Shown here: piece by piece, positions 1-10,379 of the stretch
How positions within the stretch are numbered: position 1 is the first letter of the stretch
Layout of the letters: every line of letters starts with the position of its first letter
Assembly (NCBI RefSeq): GCF_037325665.1
Contig: NC_090252.1
Span: forward strand, 67,810,680-67,874,679
From: Littorina saxatilis
Taxonomy: Eukaryota > Mollusca > Gastropoda > Littorinimorpha > Littorinidae
Reading direction: 5' to 3'
DNA length: 64,000 bases
The notes under the pieces: model-generated
What the model was told of the DNA's origin: nothing
Database searches by the model: none
Seen by the model: only the letters and a program-made list of their open reading frames with translations
Made by a program: the position numbers and the translations under genes

Positions 1-972
1 TTAGATTTTTTTCAGATTTGTTTTTCATTGCTAGATTGTCCCATCGCTGGGAAATTAGGGTCACTTCCTCCCAGTGGAAAGCTAGCAGCAACAGACTCGT
101 GCTATCCCAAAGTCAAGGGATCTATTACAAATATTTTTGTGTATGTATTTCTTGTCCCATCGCTTGCTAGCTTTCCACTTGGAGGAAGCGATCCGAATTT
201 CTCAGCGATGGGACAAGAAAGACATGAAAAAAGAAATGTTTTTGTTTACATTTTTACAAATCACGGGTTAACAGGCGTCCTTATTGCGTGCCTTACGAGA
301 AACAGATCGCGTGCAAAAAATACACGTAATGCTGTGTTGTCGTATTCTTTGTGCTTTGGTTTATCGTCTCTAATTAAAAGGACCCTATTCTGAGGACTCA
401 ATTCTTTCCTATTATCTTTCCGACTCATGCAATGTCACTTTTCTTTGAGATGTTTTGCGAGGAGTTGTGAGCTGAGAATACAGGCGTGTAAGTAGAACGC
501 AAAAATCACACCTTGACTCGATCGGACAGACTGGTTCATGTAAGAGCACTTGACAGTCTCTGTCTCTTATCCCCGGTAGGATCATAAAATCGTGGAATCT
601 GCTGATGTTCGTACTCCCCATCTACTTAGCTTCGTCCAAATAGGCCCACTTCAAACATCACACGCGGAAGACACGACTTGAGCTGGACACCACACGTGCG
701 AACCACGCACCAAGACACCTCGCACCAGTCAGCATTGAAAACAATGTTTTCGCGAGAAATTGACATAAATAAAATCAATTTGAATTGTTAAAAAAAAGAG
801 AAAAAATAAATTAAAGACGGACTCTTGAAGAAGTACCAACCGGTCATGTCTTTCATTCATCCATTTTCTTCTGACAGAAAAAAAATAACACAAGGAAAAT
901 GAACACATGTAAATAGGATTAAAAGCAAACGGCAAGTTGGGTGACAAATGTTACTGACCACCACGTGCGAAT
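1..972 (+). repeat. Unclassified interspersed repeat family A, copy 1
   Basis: The segment from about 273 to 965 recurs inverted at 1430-2421 and directly at 10040-10379 joined to 17435-17830. The first 270 bases match 9775-10040: a unit beginning cccatcgctgggaaat, then a partial reverse copy that would fold into a hairpin. This copy runs uninterrupted through cgtactccccatctactta near 615, the point where the copy at 10379 is split by an LTR element. No protein family is recognised in its short ORFs. The left edge lies outside the window. Confidence 0.8.
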
Positions 973-1429
973 TTAAATTTGGGTGGTGTCCTAGGTCTCC
1001 GGCATAAACACTAATTCATAAAAAAAATAAAACTCTTTATTTCATACGGTAAAGAAATTACCTTTCTGGCAATATATCTTGTTTTAATATAACTGGCCGC
1101 ATCACAAAGATCTACAGCTAAATGTGTGCATGTAGTTTTTTTATGACGAGTAATGTAGATCAAATCCTGTGGAAATTGGTCGAAAGTCAATATTACAATC
1201 AACTACATGTACTTGGCTCACCCATACAAGCTTCAGTCAATACTCATTTCCGCATTCAGAACTATTCTGTTCAAAGACGCTTGAGCGATTGAACATGTAA
1301 AACGCACTTGCACATGTTTAAATTTTGACTTTTTTCCTCAGACATTTTTTTTCTTTCCTCTGACATTTAATTTCTTAACCTCTCAAATTAGCGGAACCGA
1401 GAGCAATTCCCATGCCTGCTTTTTGCTAC
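973..1429. other. AT-rich spacer between opposed repeat copies
   Basis: No coding potential, RNA gene or recognised repeat was seen. The stretch separates the two inverted copies of repeat family A and would form the loop of a roughly 2.4-kb palindrome. Confidence 0.5.
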
Positions 1430-2421
1430 CTATTCTCTATGCACTGTCAATAATATGGTTTGAGGCGATTTAGTCGTTTGCTTACAAAAATAAGATATTT
1501 TTATTATCAGATCAGCTTTGCAAAGGAGATACTTACAAAAAAAGTCGGATGCGTGGCGACAACTGCTATTTACTGAAAAGGAAGGAGATGAGAGAGAGAG
1601 GGGGGGGAAGGGGGGTGGTCCGGGGAGAAGTGGAGGGCAAAAAGGGACAGAGCCGATACGATTACGATGTTGAGGGGAGGGGGGACAGCAAATATTTGCA
1701 TGCACGTGGTGGTCAGTAACAATCGTCACACGACTTGCCGTTTGCTTTTAATCCTATTCACATGTGTTCATCTTGTCCTTGTATTATTTTCTGTGGGTTT
1801 TTTTTCTGTCAGAAGAAAATCGCTTTTCATGCATGAAGACGTGACGGGCTGGATAAAACATGTCTGAGTGAAACGTTATTCCTTTCAGAGTCCGACTTCG
1901 ATTTTGTCTTCTTCTTTTTTTAACAATTCAACTTGATTTTATTTACATGAATTTCTCGCGAAAACATTTTTTTCAATGCTGGCAATGTCTTAGTGCGTGG
2001 TACCACATGTGGTGTCCAGCTCAAGTTATTTGTCTTAGCTTTAAATTCCGCGTGTGATGTTTGAAGTGGGCCTATTTGGACGAAGCTAAGTAGATGGAGA
2101 GTACGAGGCAGAGACTGTCAAGTGCTCTTACAAGAACCAGTCGGTCCGATCGAGTCAAGGTGTGATTTTCGCGTGCTACTTAATTAGGCTACACGCTTGT
2201 ATTCTCAGCTCACAACTCCTCGCCAAATGGTGGCAAAAACTCTCAAAGGAAAAGTGACATCGCATGAGTCGGGAAGATCGTGGGAAAGAATTGAGACCTC
2301 AGAATAGGGTCCTTTTAATTAGATACGATAAACCAAAGCACAAAGAATACTACAACACAGCATTACGAGTATTTTTTGCACGTGGTCTGTTTCTCGTAAA
2401 GGCACACAATAAGGACGCCCT
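1430..2421 (-). repeat. Interspersed repeat family A, copy 2 (inverted)
   Basis: Read on the minus strand this matches 273-965 and continues past it into sequence shared with 17830-18058, including a C-rich block and a stretch reading agctgatctgataataaaa. It is therefore the most complete uninterrupted core in the window. Similarity to copy 1 ends near 2421 after the aaggacgcc motif. It carries small differences from both other copies, so it is older than a single recent duplication. Confidence 0.75.
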
Positions 2422-2550
2422 GGTGGCTTATAGCTACACGAAGCATCCGGTGAGCAACAAATAAAGTTTGGTCGCTAAAAACATGTCCGTACCGTCGTCA
2501 GCGAAGATTGCCTTATATGGACCACTGCCTAACATGGACCAATACATTTC

Positions 2551-3031
2551 TGGGTGGCCGAGTGGTAACGCACTTGCGCTCGGAAGCGAGAGGTTGCGAG
2601 TTCGACCCTGGGTCAGGGCGTTAGCAATTTTCTCCCCCCTTTCCTAACCTAGGTGGTGGGTTCAAGTGCTAGTCTTTCGGATGAGACAAAAACCCGAGGT
2701 CCCTTTGTGTACACTACATTGGGGAGTGCACATTAAAGATCCCACGATTGACAAAAGGGTCTTTTCTGGCAAAATTGTACAGGCATAGATAAAAAAAAAT
2801 GTCCACCAAAATACCCGTGTGACTTGGAATAATAGGCCGTGAAAAGTAGGATATGCGCCGAAATGGCTGCGATCTGCTGGCCGATGTGAATGCGTGATGT
2901 ATTGTGTAAAACAAATTCCATCTCACACGGCATAAATAAATCCCTGCGCCTTGAATATGTGCGCGATATAAATTGCATAAAAAAATCCCTGCGCTTAGAA
3001 CTGTACCCACGGAATACGCGCGATATTAACA
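2551..3031 (+). repeat. tRNA-derived SINE, head type 1
   Basis: The head reads gggtggccgagtggtaacgc (A-box region) followed by a B box, gagttcgaccc, like a Leu/Ser-type tRNA. The body (gtgcacattaaagatccc, then cgtgtgacttggaataatag) is shared with the SINEs at 5038, 18622, 21018 and 21586. The SINE stops inside its 3' gcgcgatat motif. The missing tail, tataagcctc plus TGATT repeats, reappears at about 3584-3613, so a 0.55-kb insertion splits the SINE. Confidence 0.82.
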
Positions 3032-3583
3032 CCTATTGTGTTTTCAGCGTAGCAATAGGGTCCGATATTTAGACGAGACAAGTATAATGCCGACGAGTCG
3101 AAGACGAGTCGCATTATACTTGTTCGAGTCTAAATATCGGACCCTATTGCTACGCTGAAAACACAATAGCGATTATATAGCTGTTATGACCTTGATTTGT
3201 TGTTCCAAACTTACAAAATGACAGTTTTTGCGTCGATGCGTTGATCTCAGGTTTTGATAGCAGACAAACTTCTTACGCGCATCATGTTCGCGCAGGCATG
3301 CACACCGCTACACGCTTTCTGACTTTGGAAGAAAAACTGACTCCAAGTGCATTCGATTTCACAACACAGTTGTTGAAACAGCTTTTTAAGTTGTCAGTGT
3401 ATGCTGTTGTCGATAGAAACATCGCCGTGGTACAGATGGGTAAACCGGAACCATGCGTCTTTGTTATCGACAATATGCTTTTGGATATTGAGAAAAATGG
3501 CCGACTTCCGTAGCATTATGCTTTGATGATCGCGGGAAGAGACCACAGCCCCCGAATTCCCCCACGTGTTCATCAGAATAGCT
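3031..3583. mobile_element. Hairpin-bearing insertion inside a SINE
   Basis: The stretch begins with a near-perfect inverted repeat (arms 3033-3091 and 3110-3167, loop about 18 bases) starting ctattgtgttttcagcg. It continues through a 90-codon open frame (3241-3513) with no recognised domain and ends where the SINE tail resumes. Its position inside the SINE shows it inserted later. The class is unknown; a non-autonomous DNA element is the likeliest reading. Confidence 0.6.
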
Positions 3584-3613
3584 ATATAAGCCTCATATTG
3601 ATTGATTGATTCA

Positions 3614-4325
3614 TTTCAGAAAACTAACGGCGCTGGAACGCTCAAAACAATTTCATTCGCTGTATTCAACCTCTATGGATAACTTGCACATGTCAAAACA
3701 GTTGCAACATAGGTACATAGTTGTATAAGGTTAAGTGATAGATTTTGATTACCCTGTGGTTACCATGTTAATGATCTAGTATTTGATTATTGGCATGTCA
3801 TGTTGTTTTATGTTTTTATCGAATGTTATGCTTGAGTGAATCTTTCTTAAAGGTTTGTTTGTGTGTTCACATAACTTAGCTCAGCTTGATAAGATTAGAC
3901 AACATTTTGGATGAAATCCTTGAATTGGCAAGTCTCTGATAGTCATCATCTCTCTGACACCCCCCCCCCCCCCCCGACTTTCCCGACTTAAATCTTCCCG
4001 ATATTGTTGAAATTTAAAATACATGACAGTATTACCCAATTAGGTCTCCCCTGCGTTTAGTACTCACTGACACTGAAAGCCGAGAACATGATTATGCTCG
4101 AATATGAATGAGAAAATACATCGACGCACCAAAAATGAAAAGAGCGGTTACCGAAAACACTACGTGTCAATAATCACGCGTACCAGTGGTACTGTTTTCA
4201 TAAAATGTTCTTCCAGATCTGTACCAAAGCATACTTACAGAGTTAGTCAACCCATGATGGTGTTGATATCACCGTATAAATATGTCTATGTTTCTGTCAT
4301 CGTCCGCCACTTCTCAGTCAGTCAT
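3614..4325. other. Intergenic, nothing recognised
   Basis: Only a C homopolymer near 3961-3975 stands out. No domain, RNA gene or repeat shared with the rest of the window was seen. Confidence 0.5.
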
Positions 4326-4330
4326 TCAAT

Positions 4331-4682
<352 letters not shown>

Positions 4683-4799
4683 CACTATTATTTGAGAAAC
4701 GATTCGGTCTGTGACTTCTTTAAATCGTATCTTGCTGACCGGACACAGTATGTCACTCTACAATGCCAGAATTCGTCTACTGCACTAATAAGACAAACC

Positions 4800-4858
4800 G
4801 GCACGGTGGCCTAGTGGTAAGGCGTCCGCCCTGTGATCGGGAGGTCGTGGGTCCCTAT
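4800..4858 (+). repeat. SINE tRNA head fragment, head type 3
   Basis: The segment ggcctagtggtaaggcgtcc resembles a tRNA A box, followed by a degenerate B-box region (ggtcgtgggtccct). It abuts the last recognisable codons of the P2X7-like final exon on the opposite strand, so it seems to have replaced or displaced that gene's 3' end. It differs from both other SINE heads in the window. Confidence 0.6.
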
Positions 4859-5000
4859 AACCCACGTACTGCCCATCTGCACTAGGAAACTGTTCTCTAA
4901 TTCTTGCAACCGCACAAGCTGGTAAGGTGATCCTGATGTCTCTCCCAGCCATTTCCAGACCCACCGCACAAGCATGCGGTAAGCTACATACCGATACTGC
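4859..5000 (-). pseudogene. P2X7 C-terminal-domain-like gene, exon 3 (frameshifted)
   Basis: The acceptor tttctttccag lies immediately upstream, and the exon begins with a G that completes the split Glu codon from exon 2 (phase 2). It reads YRYVAYRMLVRWVWKWLG in frame. The conserved continuation (RDIRITLPACAVARIREQFP, then GQYVGYR) lies in another frame, consistent with loss of one base at the WLG/RDIR junction. Taken literally, the frame runs on to a stop near 4811 with an unrelated C-terminus. The exon ends against a SINE head. Either this locus is decaying or the assembly has an indel; the intact upstream exons favour a recent event. Confidence 0.75.
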
Positions 5001-5037
5001 CTGGAAAGAAAAACAAGCATTCAGTATTAATGACAGT

Positions 5038-5653
5038 ATCAATCAATCAATCAATATGAGGCTTATATCGCGCGTATTCCGTGGGTACAGTTCTAAGCGC
5101 AGGGATTTAAAAAAACATTTTATGCAATTTATATCGCGCACATATTCAAGGCGCAGGGATTTATTTATGCCGTGTGAGATGGAATTTTTTGTACACAATA
5201 CATCACGCATTCACATCGGCCAGCAGATCGCAGCCATTTCGGCGCATATCCTACTTTTCACGGCCTATTATTCCAAGTCACACGGGTATTTTGGTGGACA
5301 TTTTTATCTATGCCGATACAATTTTGCCAGGAAAGACCCTTTTGTCAATCGTGGGATCTTTAACGTGCACACCCCAATGTAGTGTACACAAAGGGACCTC
5401 GGTTTTTCATCTCATCCGAAAGACATATAACGTGCACCACACACAAGACCCTTTTGTCAATGGTGGGATCTTTAACGTGCACACCCCAATGTAGTGTACA
5501 CGAAGGGACCTCGGCGTTTCGTCTCATCCGAAAGACTAGCACCCACCACCTAGGTTAGGAAAGGGGGGAGAAAATTGCTAACGCCCTGACCCAGGGTCGA
5601 ACTCGCAACCTCTCGCTTCCGAGCGCAAGTGCGTTACCACTCGGCCACCCAGT
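5038..5653 (-). repeat. tRNA-derived SINE, head type 1, in intron 2 of the P2X7-like gene
   Basis: On the minus strand it runs from head gggtggccgagtgg (5653) to a TGATT tail (5038). It carries an internal tandem duplication of roughly 110 bases around the gatctttaacgtgcac motif (about 5335-5415 and 5448-5535), unlike the other copies. It lies wholly within the intron between exons 2 and 3 of the P2X7-like gene, in the same orientation as the gene. Confidence 0.85.
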
Positions 5654-5872
5654 CCACAGTACACAAAGTGTACAATCAGGATACTTGAAAACATTCCCCA
5701 TATTGCTTTGCTCAGAATTAGCACATGCGAATGAATGAATTGTCTTGAAATAAAAATGAATATCTGACAATTAATTTTCATTTTTTTATTTTATTGTTAT
5801 TTGTTTTTGCACATCTATGACATAAACCTATTTATAGTATCATGATTGCAATTCTAAAAAAAAATAACTTAC

Positions 5873-6088
5873 TCATTAGCATCCTGTATAGCCCTCCCAT
5901 ACTGCTGGTTGTACCAGTGATAGCATGTCTCCAAGACATAGTGGTCCAAGCACACTGATTTGAAGCCAGGGTGGTCAGTGATGCAGCCCACCCCTGTGCT
6001 TACTATCAGTGATTCCATTTCTGGAATTTCTTGACAACAGCGGCATTCTCGGATTGAGCCCATGCCTGCACAGTTTGCGCACTGACAC
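5873..6088 (-). CDS. P2X7 C-terminal-domain-like gene, exon 2
   Basis: This 216-nt exon has acceptor tgtgtgcag, donor GTAAGT and phase 2 at both ends. Joined to exon 1 it completes TNW-CQCANCAGM, the start of a Cys-rich zinc-binding-type module. It continues with ECRCCQEIP, GVGCITDHPGF and VCLDHYVLETCY, ending IQDANE. This motif order is characteristic of the P2X7 intracellular C-terminal (ballast) domain, which also occurs alone in many invertebrate proteins of unknown function. The P2X channel segments are absent, so an ion-channel role is not suggested. The domain assignment is from memory of the family. Confidence 0.88.
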
Positions 6089-6554
6089 CTGCACACACAA
6101 AATTTGATACAAGTTTAGTTCAAATTCTCTGCAGTCTACAAACTCACACAAAAAAATTGATCTACTAAGGCAGTAAAACAACTGAAATGGACAAATTCAC
6201 AACCAATGGTAGTGACCATTATGTCTAGACAAAACCATAATAAATTGTTATTCCATTGGAACATTGGTATATTCATACGTGTACTGATTTGGCTAGTTTT
6301 AGTTTTGGGGACTGCTACTAGCAATGATTGAGTGGGCATACTGACTACTCAGTAGGATGATGTTTTGACTAAAATTATAATCAGGAATGCGCATCACTTT
6401 CTGGCATGCATGAATTGCATCAAGGGTAAAAGAAGACATCGCACAAACTTTACAAATTACTGACTGCAAAACAAGCTCTACCAGAATCGATTCTATAATA
6501 GGAATATATACGAGGAAGAGTCTCACAATCACTGAATCAGTGGTAGTTTCTTAC

Positions 6555-6757
6555 CAGTTGGTGGACATCAAACGATCGAGAGACTCGCTAAAATCGTCTC
6601 TGTCGGGTGTTTCCTCAACCTCAGCATCGGACAGCTCAGGTTCAAACTGGTATGGTTGAAGATCGTGTTCATTCAAAACCTCAAAATCACTACTGTAGCA
6701 CGATAGTTCCAGTGAAGAAACGCTGCTTGTTTCACTGTTTTCTTCATGGTCTGCCAT
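6555..6757 (-). CDS. P2X7 C-terminal-domain-like gene, exon 1 (start)
   Basis: The ATG at 6757 opens a 67-codon acidic, Ser/Glu-rich leader (MADHEENSETSSVSSLELS and onward) and ends in a donor GTAAGA after a split Trp codon (phase 2). Stand-alone invertebrate proteins with this domain commonly begin with such an acidic, low-complexity leader before the WC-C-NC motif. Exons 1-3 together would give about 180 residues, a usual size for these proteins. There is no signal peptide or membrane segment, so a cytoplasmic or nuclear location is likely. A TGACGTCA site lies 15 bases upstream of the ATG. Confidence 0.85.
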
Positions 6758-6771
6758 GCCAATACAGCTGC

Positions 6772-6779
6772 TGACGTCA
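6772..6779. promoter_or_regulatory. CRE-type site TGACGTCA upstream of the P2X7-like gene
   Basis: A perfect palindromic CRE (CREB/ATF family) lies 15 bp upstream of the start codon, within a GC-richer block. Such placement is common in TATA-less promoters. Function is inferred only from the motif and its position. Confidence 0.45.
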
Positions 6780-7070
6780 CTGCGAGGGGAGATCAGCCAT
6801 GGCTGCGTTTTAGATTCTTACTTCCCTTACCCTTAATTGCAGGTATGAAAACCCACTTTCATTGATCGATATCTATTAAACCAAAGGACTTTGCTTGCCA
6901 ATATTTTGCATCTGGTACTATTTAGTAATGTTCTCTCAGCAGAATTGTTTTGACCGAGCAATGTGGTTGACCTTTAATACTTTGATTAGATACTGCTCCT
7001 TTTAGGTATGAAATGATAGCATGTGCATGTGTGTAGGTAAGCGAGCGCACGCTCGCGCGCGCGAGCATGT

Positions 7071-7101
7071 GTGTGTGTATATGTGTGCATGTGTGTGTGT
7101 G

Positions 7102-7144
<43 letters not shown>

Positions 7145-7197
7145 GTGTGTGTGAGCTTGTGTGTGCGTGTGTGTGTATACGAGGGTGTGTGTGTGGA

Positions 7198-7229
<32 letters not shown>
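7071..7229. repeat. (TG)n microsatellite
   Basis: Interrupted TG repeats. The long open frames on both strands are artefacts of the repeat. Confidence 0.95.
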
Positions 7230-7232
<3 letters not shown>

Positions 7233-7269
7233 AGTCTTTGCTTTCGTTTACAATTATTCTCTGTAGTAT

Positions 7270-7349
7270 GTTCCAAGGACAGGTTGGAAGATTAGGCTAA
7301 GCCTAAAACCTTTATCCTTATGTAATAAAGTTCTGAGTTCTGAGTTCTG

Positions 7350-7351
<2 letters not shown>
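7270..7351 (+). repeat. LINE-type 3' tail ending in TTCTGAG repeats
   Basis: Contains aggttggaagattaggctaa and aataaag, then three copies of a 7-base unit (gttctga). The reverse of a related tail is at 41711-41790 and a cousin ends at 7894. It runs straight into a CT microsatellite. Confidence 0.6.

Positions 7352-7440
<89 letters not shown>
7352..7440. repeat. (TC)n microsatellite
   Basis: About 44 TC units between two LINE-derived segments. Confidence 0.97.
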
Positions 7441-7442
<2 letters not shown>

Positions 7443-7894
7443 TTGCTGGGCCGTCAAGGTGCAACTCTCTTCCTTCGAATGTTAAAACTAGCAAATCTGT
7501 AAATATCTTTAAATCTTCCTTAAAAAAACATCTAAACTGTTCTCTGTAAGTACACACCCACGGTGACATAATTATGTGAATCTTACAGTTCTGTCTAATG
7601 TATACTATATTAATATTACTATATAATTATATTCACGTCATATTACATATTAATAGCATATAGTATTCATATTGTTTTACTTCGTATATTTATTAGACTG
7701 TGTGTTTCGTGTGGCCGTGGTGCTTATGCCTATTTACTGTACATTTACATGTTATGCCTATATGATTTCATTATATTATGTTGGTTATATGCGTGCGGAT
7801 GTGTTAGTGTGAATGTAAAGGGCACGTTGTAAGATTAGGCCCTTGGCTTAAAATGTTTACCATTTATGTCAATAAAATGTTCTAAGTCTAAGTC
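7441..7894 (+). mobile_element. 5'-truncated CR1-like LINE: ORF2 C-terminus and 3' UTR
   Basis: The plus strand encodes AGPSRCNSLPSNVKT followed by FKSSLKKHLNC and a stop near 7550. This is the usual end of reverse transcriptase ORF2 in CR1/L2-group LINEs (AGPSRWNSLP, then FKSSLKTHL). The usual Trp of the first motif is Cys here. A roughly 340-bp AT-rich 3' UTR follows and ends with aataaaatg and repeats of the hexamer taagtc. Only the 3' end is present, as expected from target-primed reverse transcription that stopped early. Confidence 0.78.
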
Positions 7895-7904
7895 TAAGTC
7901 TCTC

Positions 7905-7987
<83 letters not shown>
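7895..7987. repeat. (TC)n microsatellite at a LINE 3' end
   Basis: A CT run with one early interruption begins directly after the taagtc repeats of the LINE tail. Confidence 0.96.
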
Positions 7988-7990
<3 letters not shown>

Positions 7991-8886
7991 TCTCTGTACA
8001 CACTTAGCAAGAGAATGTAGGCGAAGGTTACCCTAAGCTGTCACTATGTTACTAATTGAAATCAGTGCTTTTTCAAGAGGCAATTGTTAAAGCAAGGTTT
8101 GTCATGAAAGACTGATGTAAAGGGCTTTCAAGTACATGATGAGAGAGCAGCAGACACAACAATTGCAATTCACTGTAAAGGATCCTACTTCATAGGTCAC
8201 ACATCATTGGTCCGGTTGAGTTGACCACCGTCGTCAGCTGGAAATGTTTATTGTCGCCGTGTTCCTGTCAAACCAACCGAGCTACACCCGTTTGTTCTTT
8301 TACACAAGGATTGTTAATTTATATGAATACAAGGTACAACTTGGCAAACTAAAACAAGTTAACTGTATTATGTCCATATGACGAGAATGAGTTCTGAATA
8401 TACATTAAAATACTTTAGCCCGGGACAAACATTACTCTAAATGCAGACGCCTTCCAACGCATATAGATAGGAAACTGTTCCGTACCATTTTGGTTGGAAT
8501 TAAATTGTTCTATTGTGGATAGTCACTATTATTCAGTTGCTCTGGATCGCACGCGATGGTCGGTTGGGCAGTCAGATATGTTTGTCAGTGCCAGACCTAT
8601 TAAGTTAGGGGATGGTTGGAATACAACATAGTGTAGATATGCGGTTCGGAGGTCTATTCTACACGTCATAAAAAAGTAGGCACATGGGTTTTAGTTTTTT
8701 TTTAATTATAACTAGTTTACGTCATTGAAACGACCAAATGGCTTGGAAGATTTTCTTATCTTTTCATCGTACCAAATCAACTTTGGGGAGGGGGTTGGGG
8801 TGCACATAAAAAATATTCTTACTCACACAAAAAAACTTAAAAAATCAGAATTCGTTGCCCACTAGATGCTTTGTGTAGCAATAAGC
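7988..8886. other. Intergenic, nothing recognised
   Basis: AT-rich sequence with no credible exon, RNA gene or repeat shared with the window. Confidence 0.5.
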
Positions 8887-9034
8887 CGTTGTTAACCCGT
8901 GATTTGTAAAAATGTAAAAAAAATAATTACAAATCACGGAGCGCGCCCCGCCAGTTGTAAAAACATTTTTACAAATCGCGGGGCGCGCCTCGCTATTTGT
9001 AAAAATGTTTTTACAAATCACGTTTTTGCGCCCG
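8887..9034. repeat. Cluster of nested palindromes around atttgtaaaaatg
   Basis: Three successive inverted pairs of the form cgtgatttgtaaaaatg and its complement alternate with GC-rich gcgcgccccgc blocks. The opening gttaacccgtgatttgtaa is the reverse complement of sequence at 251-272 and 10018-10040, so these palindromes bracket the 110-bp array and repeat family A. Confidence 0.6.
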
Positions 9035-9079
9035 ATATTTTCTTGTCATCCTCAAAGTCAAGGGACAAAAACGAAACCC

Positions 9080-9895
9080 CTTGACTTTAGGGGTATTGCG
9101 ACTCTGTTAATTTTAAGATTGGTTTTTTTCTTCATTACTAGGATGTCCCATCATTGGGAAATTCCGGTCGCTTCCTCCCAGTGGAAAGCTAGCAGTGACA
9201 GAGTCGCACTACCCCAAAGTCAAGGGATCTATTAGTCCCGTTTCGCCGTTATCCCAATTCGCCCCCATCGCATTTTGGCGACATTTCTCAGGCCAAGTGT
9301 CATTTTACCACCATGTCATGTACCATTAGCTCCACATCCCATTTTGGCGCAATCCCGGATCGCCGTTATCCCATTTCGCCCCAATCCCAGTAGCTTAACA
9401 TCCCAAGTCAAGGGATCTATTAGATTTCTAGATTGTCTCATCGCTGGAAGATTCGGGTCGCTTCTTCCCAATAAAAAGCTAGCAGCAACAGAGTCGCGCT
9501 ACCCTTAAGTCAAGGGATCTATTGGATTTTTTTTGATTTTTTTTTCATTACTAGATTGCCCGAACGCTGCGAAAGTCGGGTCGCTTCCACCCAATGGAAA
9601 GCTAGCAGCAACAGAGTCGCACTATCCCCAAGTCAAGGGATATATTAGATTATTTTTTTTCCTTACTAGATTGTTCCATTGCTGGGAAATTCGGGTCGCT
9701 TCCTCCCAATGGAAAGCTAGCAGCAACTACAGAGTCGCGCTACCCCGAAAGTCAAGGGATCTATAAGATTTTTTTTCAGATTTGTTTTTCATTTATAGAT
9801 TGTCCCATCGCTGGGAAATTAGGGTCACTTCCTCCCAGTGGAAAGCTAGCAGCAACCTAGTCGTGCTACCCCAAAGTCAAGGGATCTATTATATA
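9080..9895 (+). repeat. Tandem array of a ~110-bp unit
   Basis: Five diverged copies start near 9120, 9420, 9530, 9655 and 9770. Each has cattactagattgtccc, a cttcctccca motif, ggaaagctagcagcaac and agtcaagggatctatta. A further inverted half-unit lies at about 9915-9985. The same unit opens the window at 1-120. The array is interrupted at about 9235-9412. Confidence 0.85.
9235..9412. repeat. Insertion of cgccgttatccca-type repeat in the array
   Basis: A 178-bp block repeats the phrases cgccgttatccca and attttggcg and separates two array units, with agtcaagggatctatta present on both sides. The class is unknown. Confidence 0.5.
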
Positions 9896-10379
9896 TATTT
9901 TTGTGTATGTATTTCTTGTCCCATCGCTTGCTAGCTTTCCACTGGGAGGAAGCGATCCGAATTTCTCAGCGATGGGACAAGAAAGACATGAAAAAAGAAT
10001 TACATTTTTTGTTTAAATTTTTACAAATCACGGGTTAACAGGCGTCCTTATTGCGTGCCTTACAAGAAACAGATCGCGTGCAAAAAAACCACGTAATGCT
10101 GTGTAGTATTCTTTGTGCTTTGGTTTATCGTCTCTAATTGACCCTATTCTGAGGTCTAAATCTTTCCTATTATCTTTCCGACTCATGCAATGTCACTTTT
10201 CTTTGAGATGTTTTGCGAGGAGTTGTGAGCTGAGAATACAGGCGTGTAAGTAGAACGCAAAAATCACACCTTGACTCGATCGGACAGACTGGTTCATGTA
10301 AGAGCACTTGACAGTCTCTGTCTCTTATCCCCGGTAGGATCATAAAATCGTGGAATCTGCTGATGTTCGTACTCCCCAT
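9896..10379 (+). repeat. Repeat family A, copy 3, left part
   Basis: Matches 120-620 and breaks at gttcgtactccccat, where the LTR element begins. The copy continues at 17435. Confidence 0.85.
10375..10379 (+). repeat. Target-site duplication CCCAT, left
   Basis: CCCAT precedes the 5' LTR and recurs at 17435-17439 after the 3' LTR. The uninterrupted paralog near 615-621 has one CCCAT at the same place, confirming a 5-bp duplication. Confidence 0.9.
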
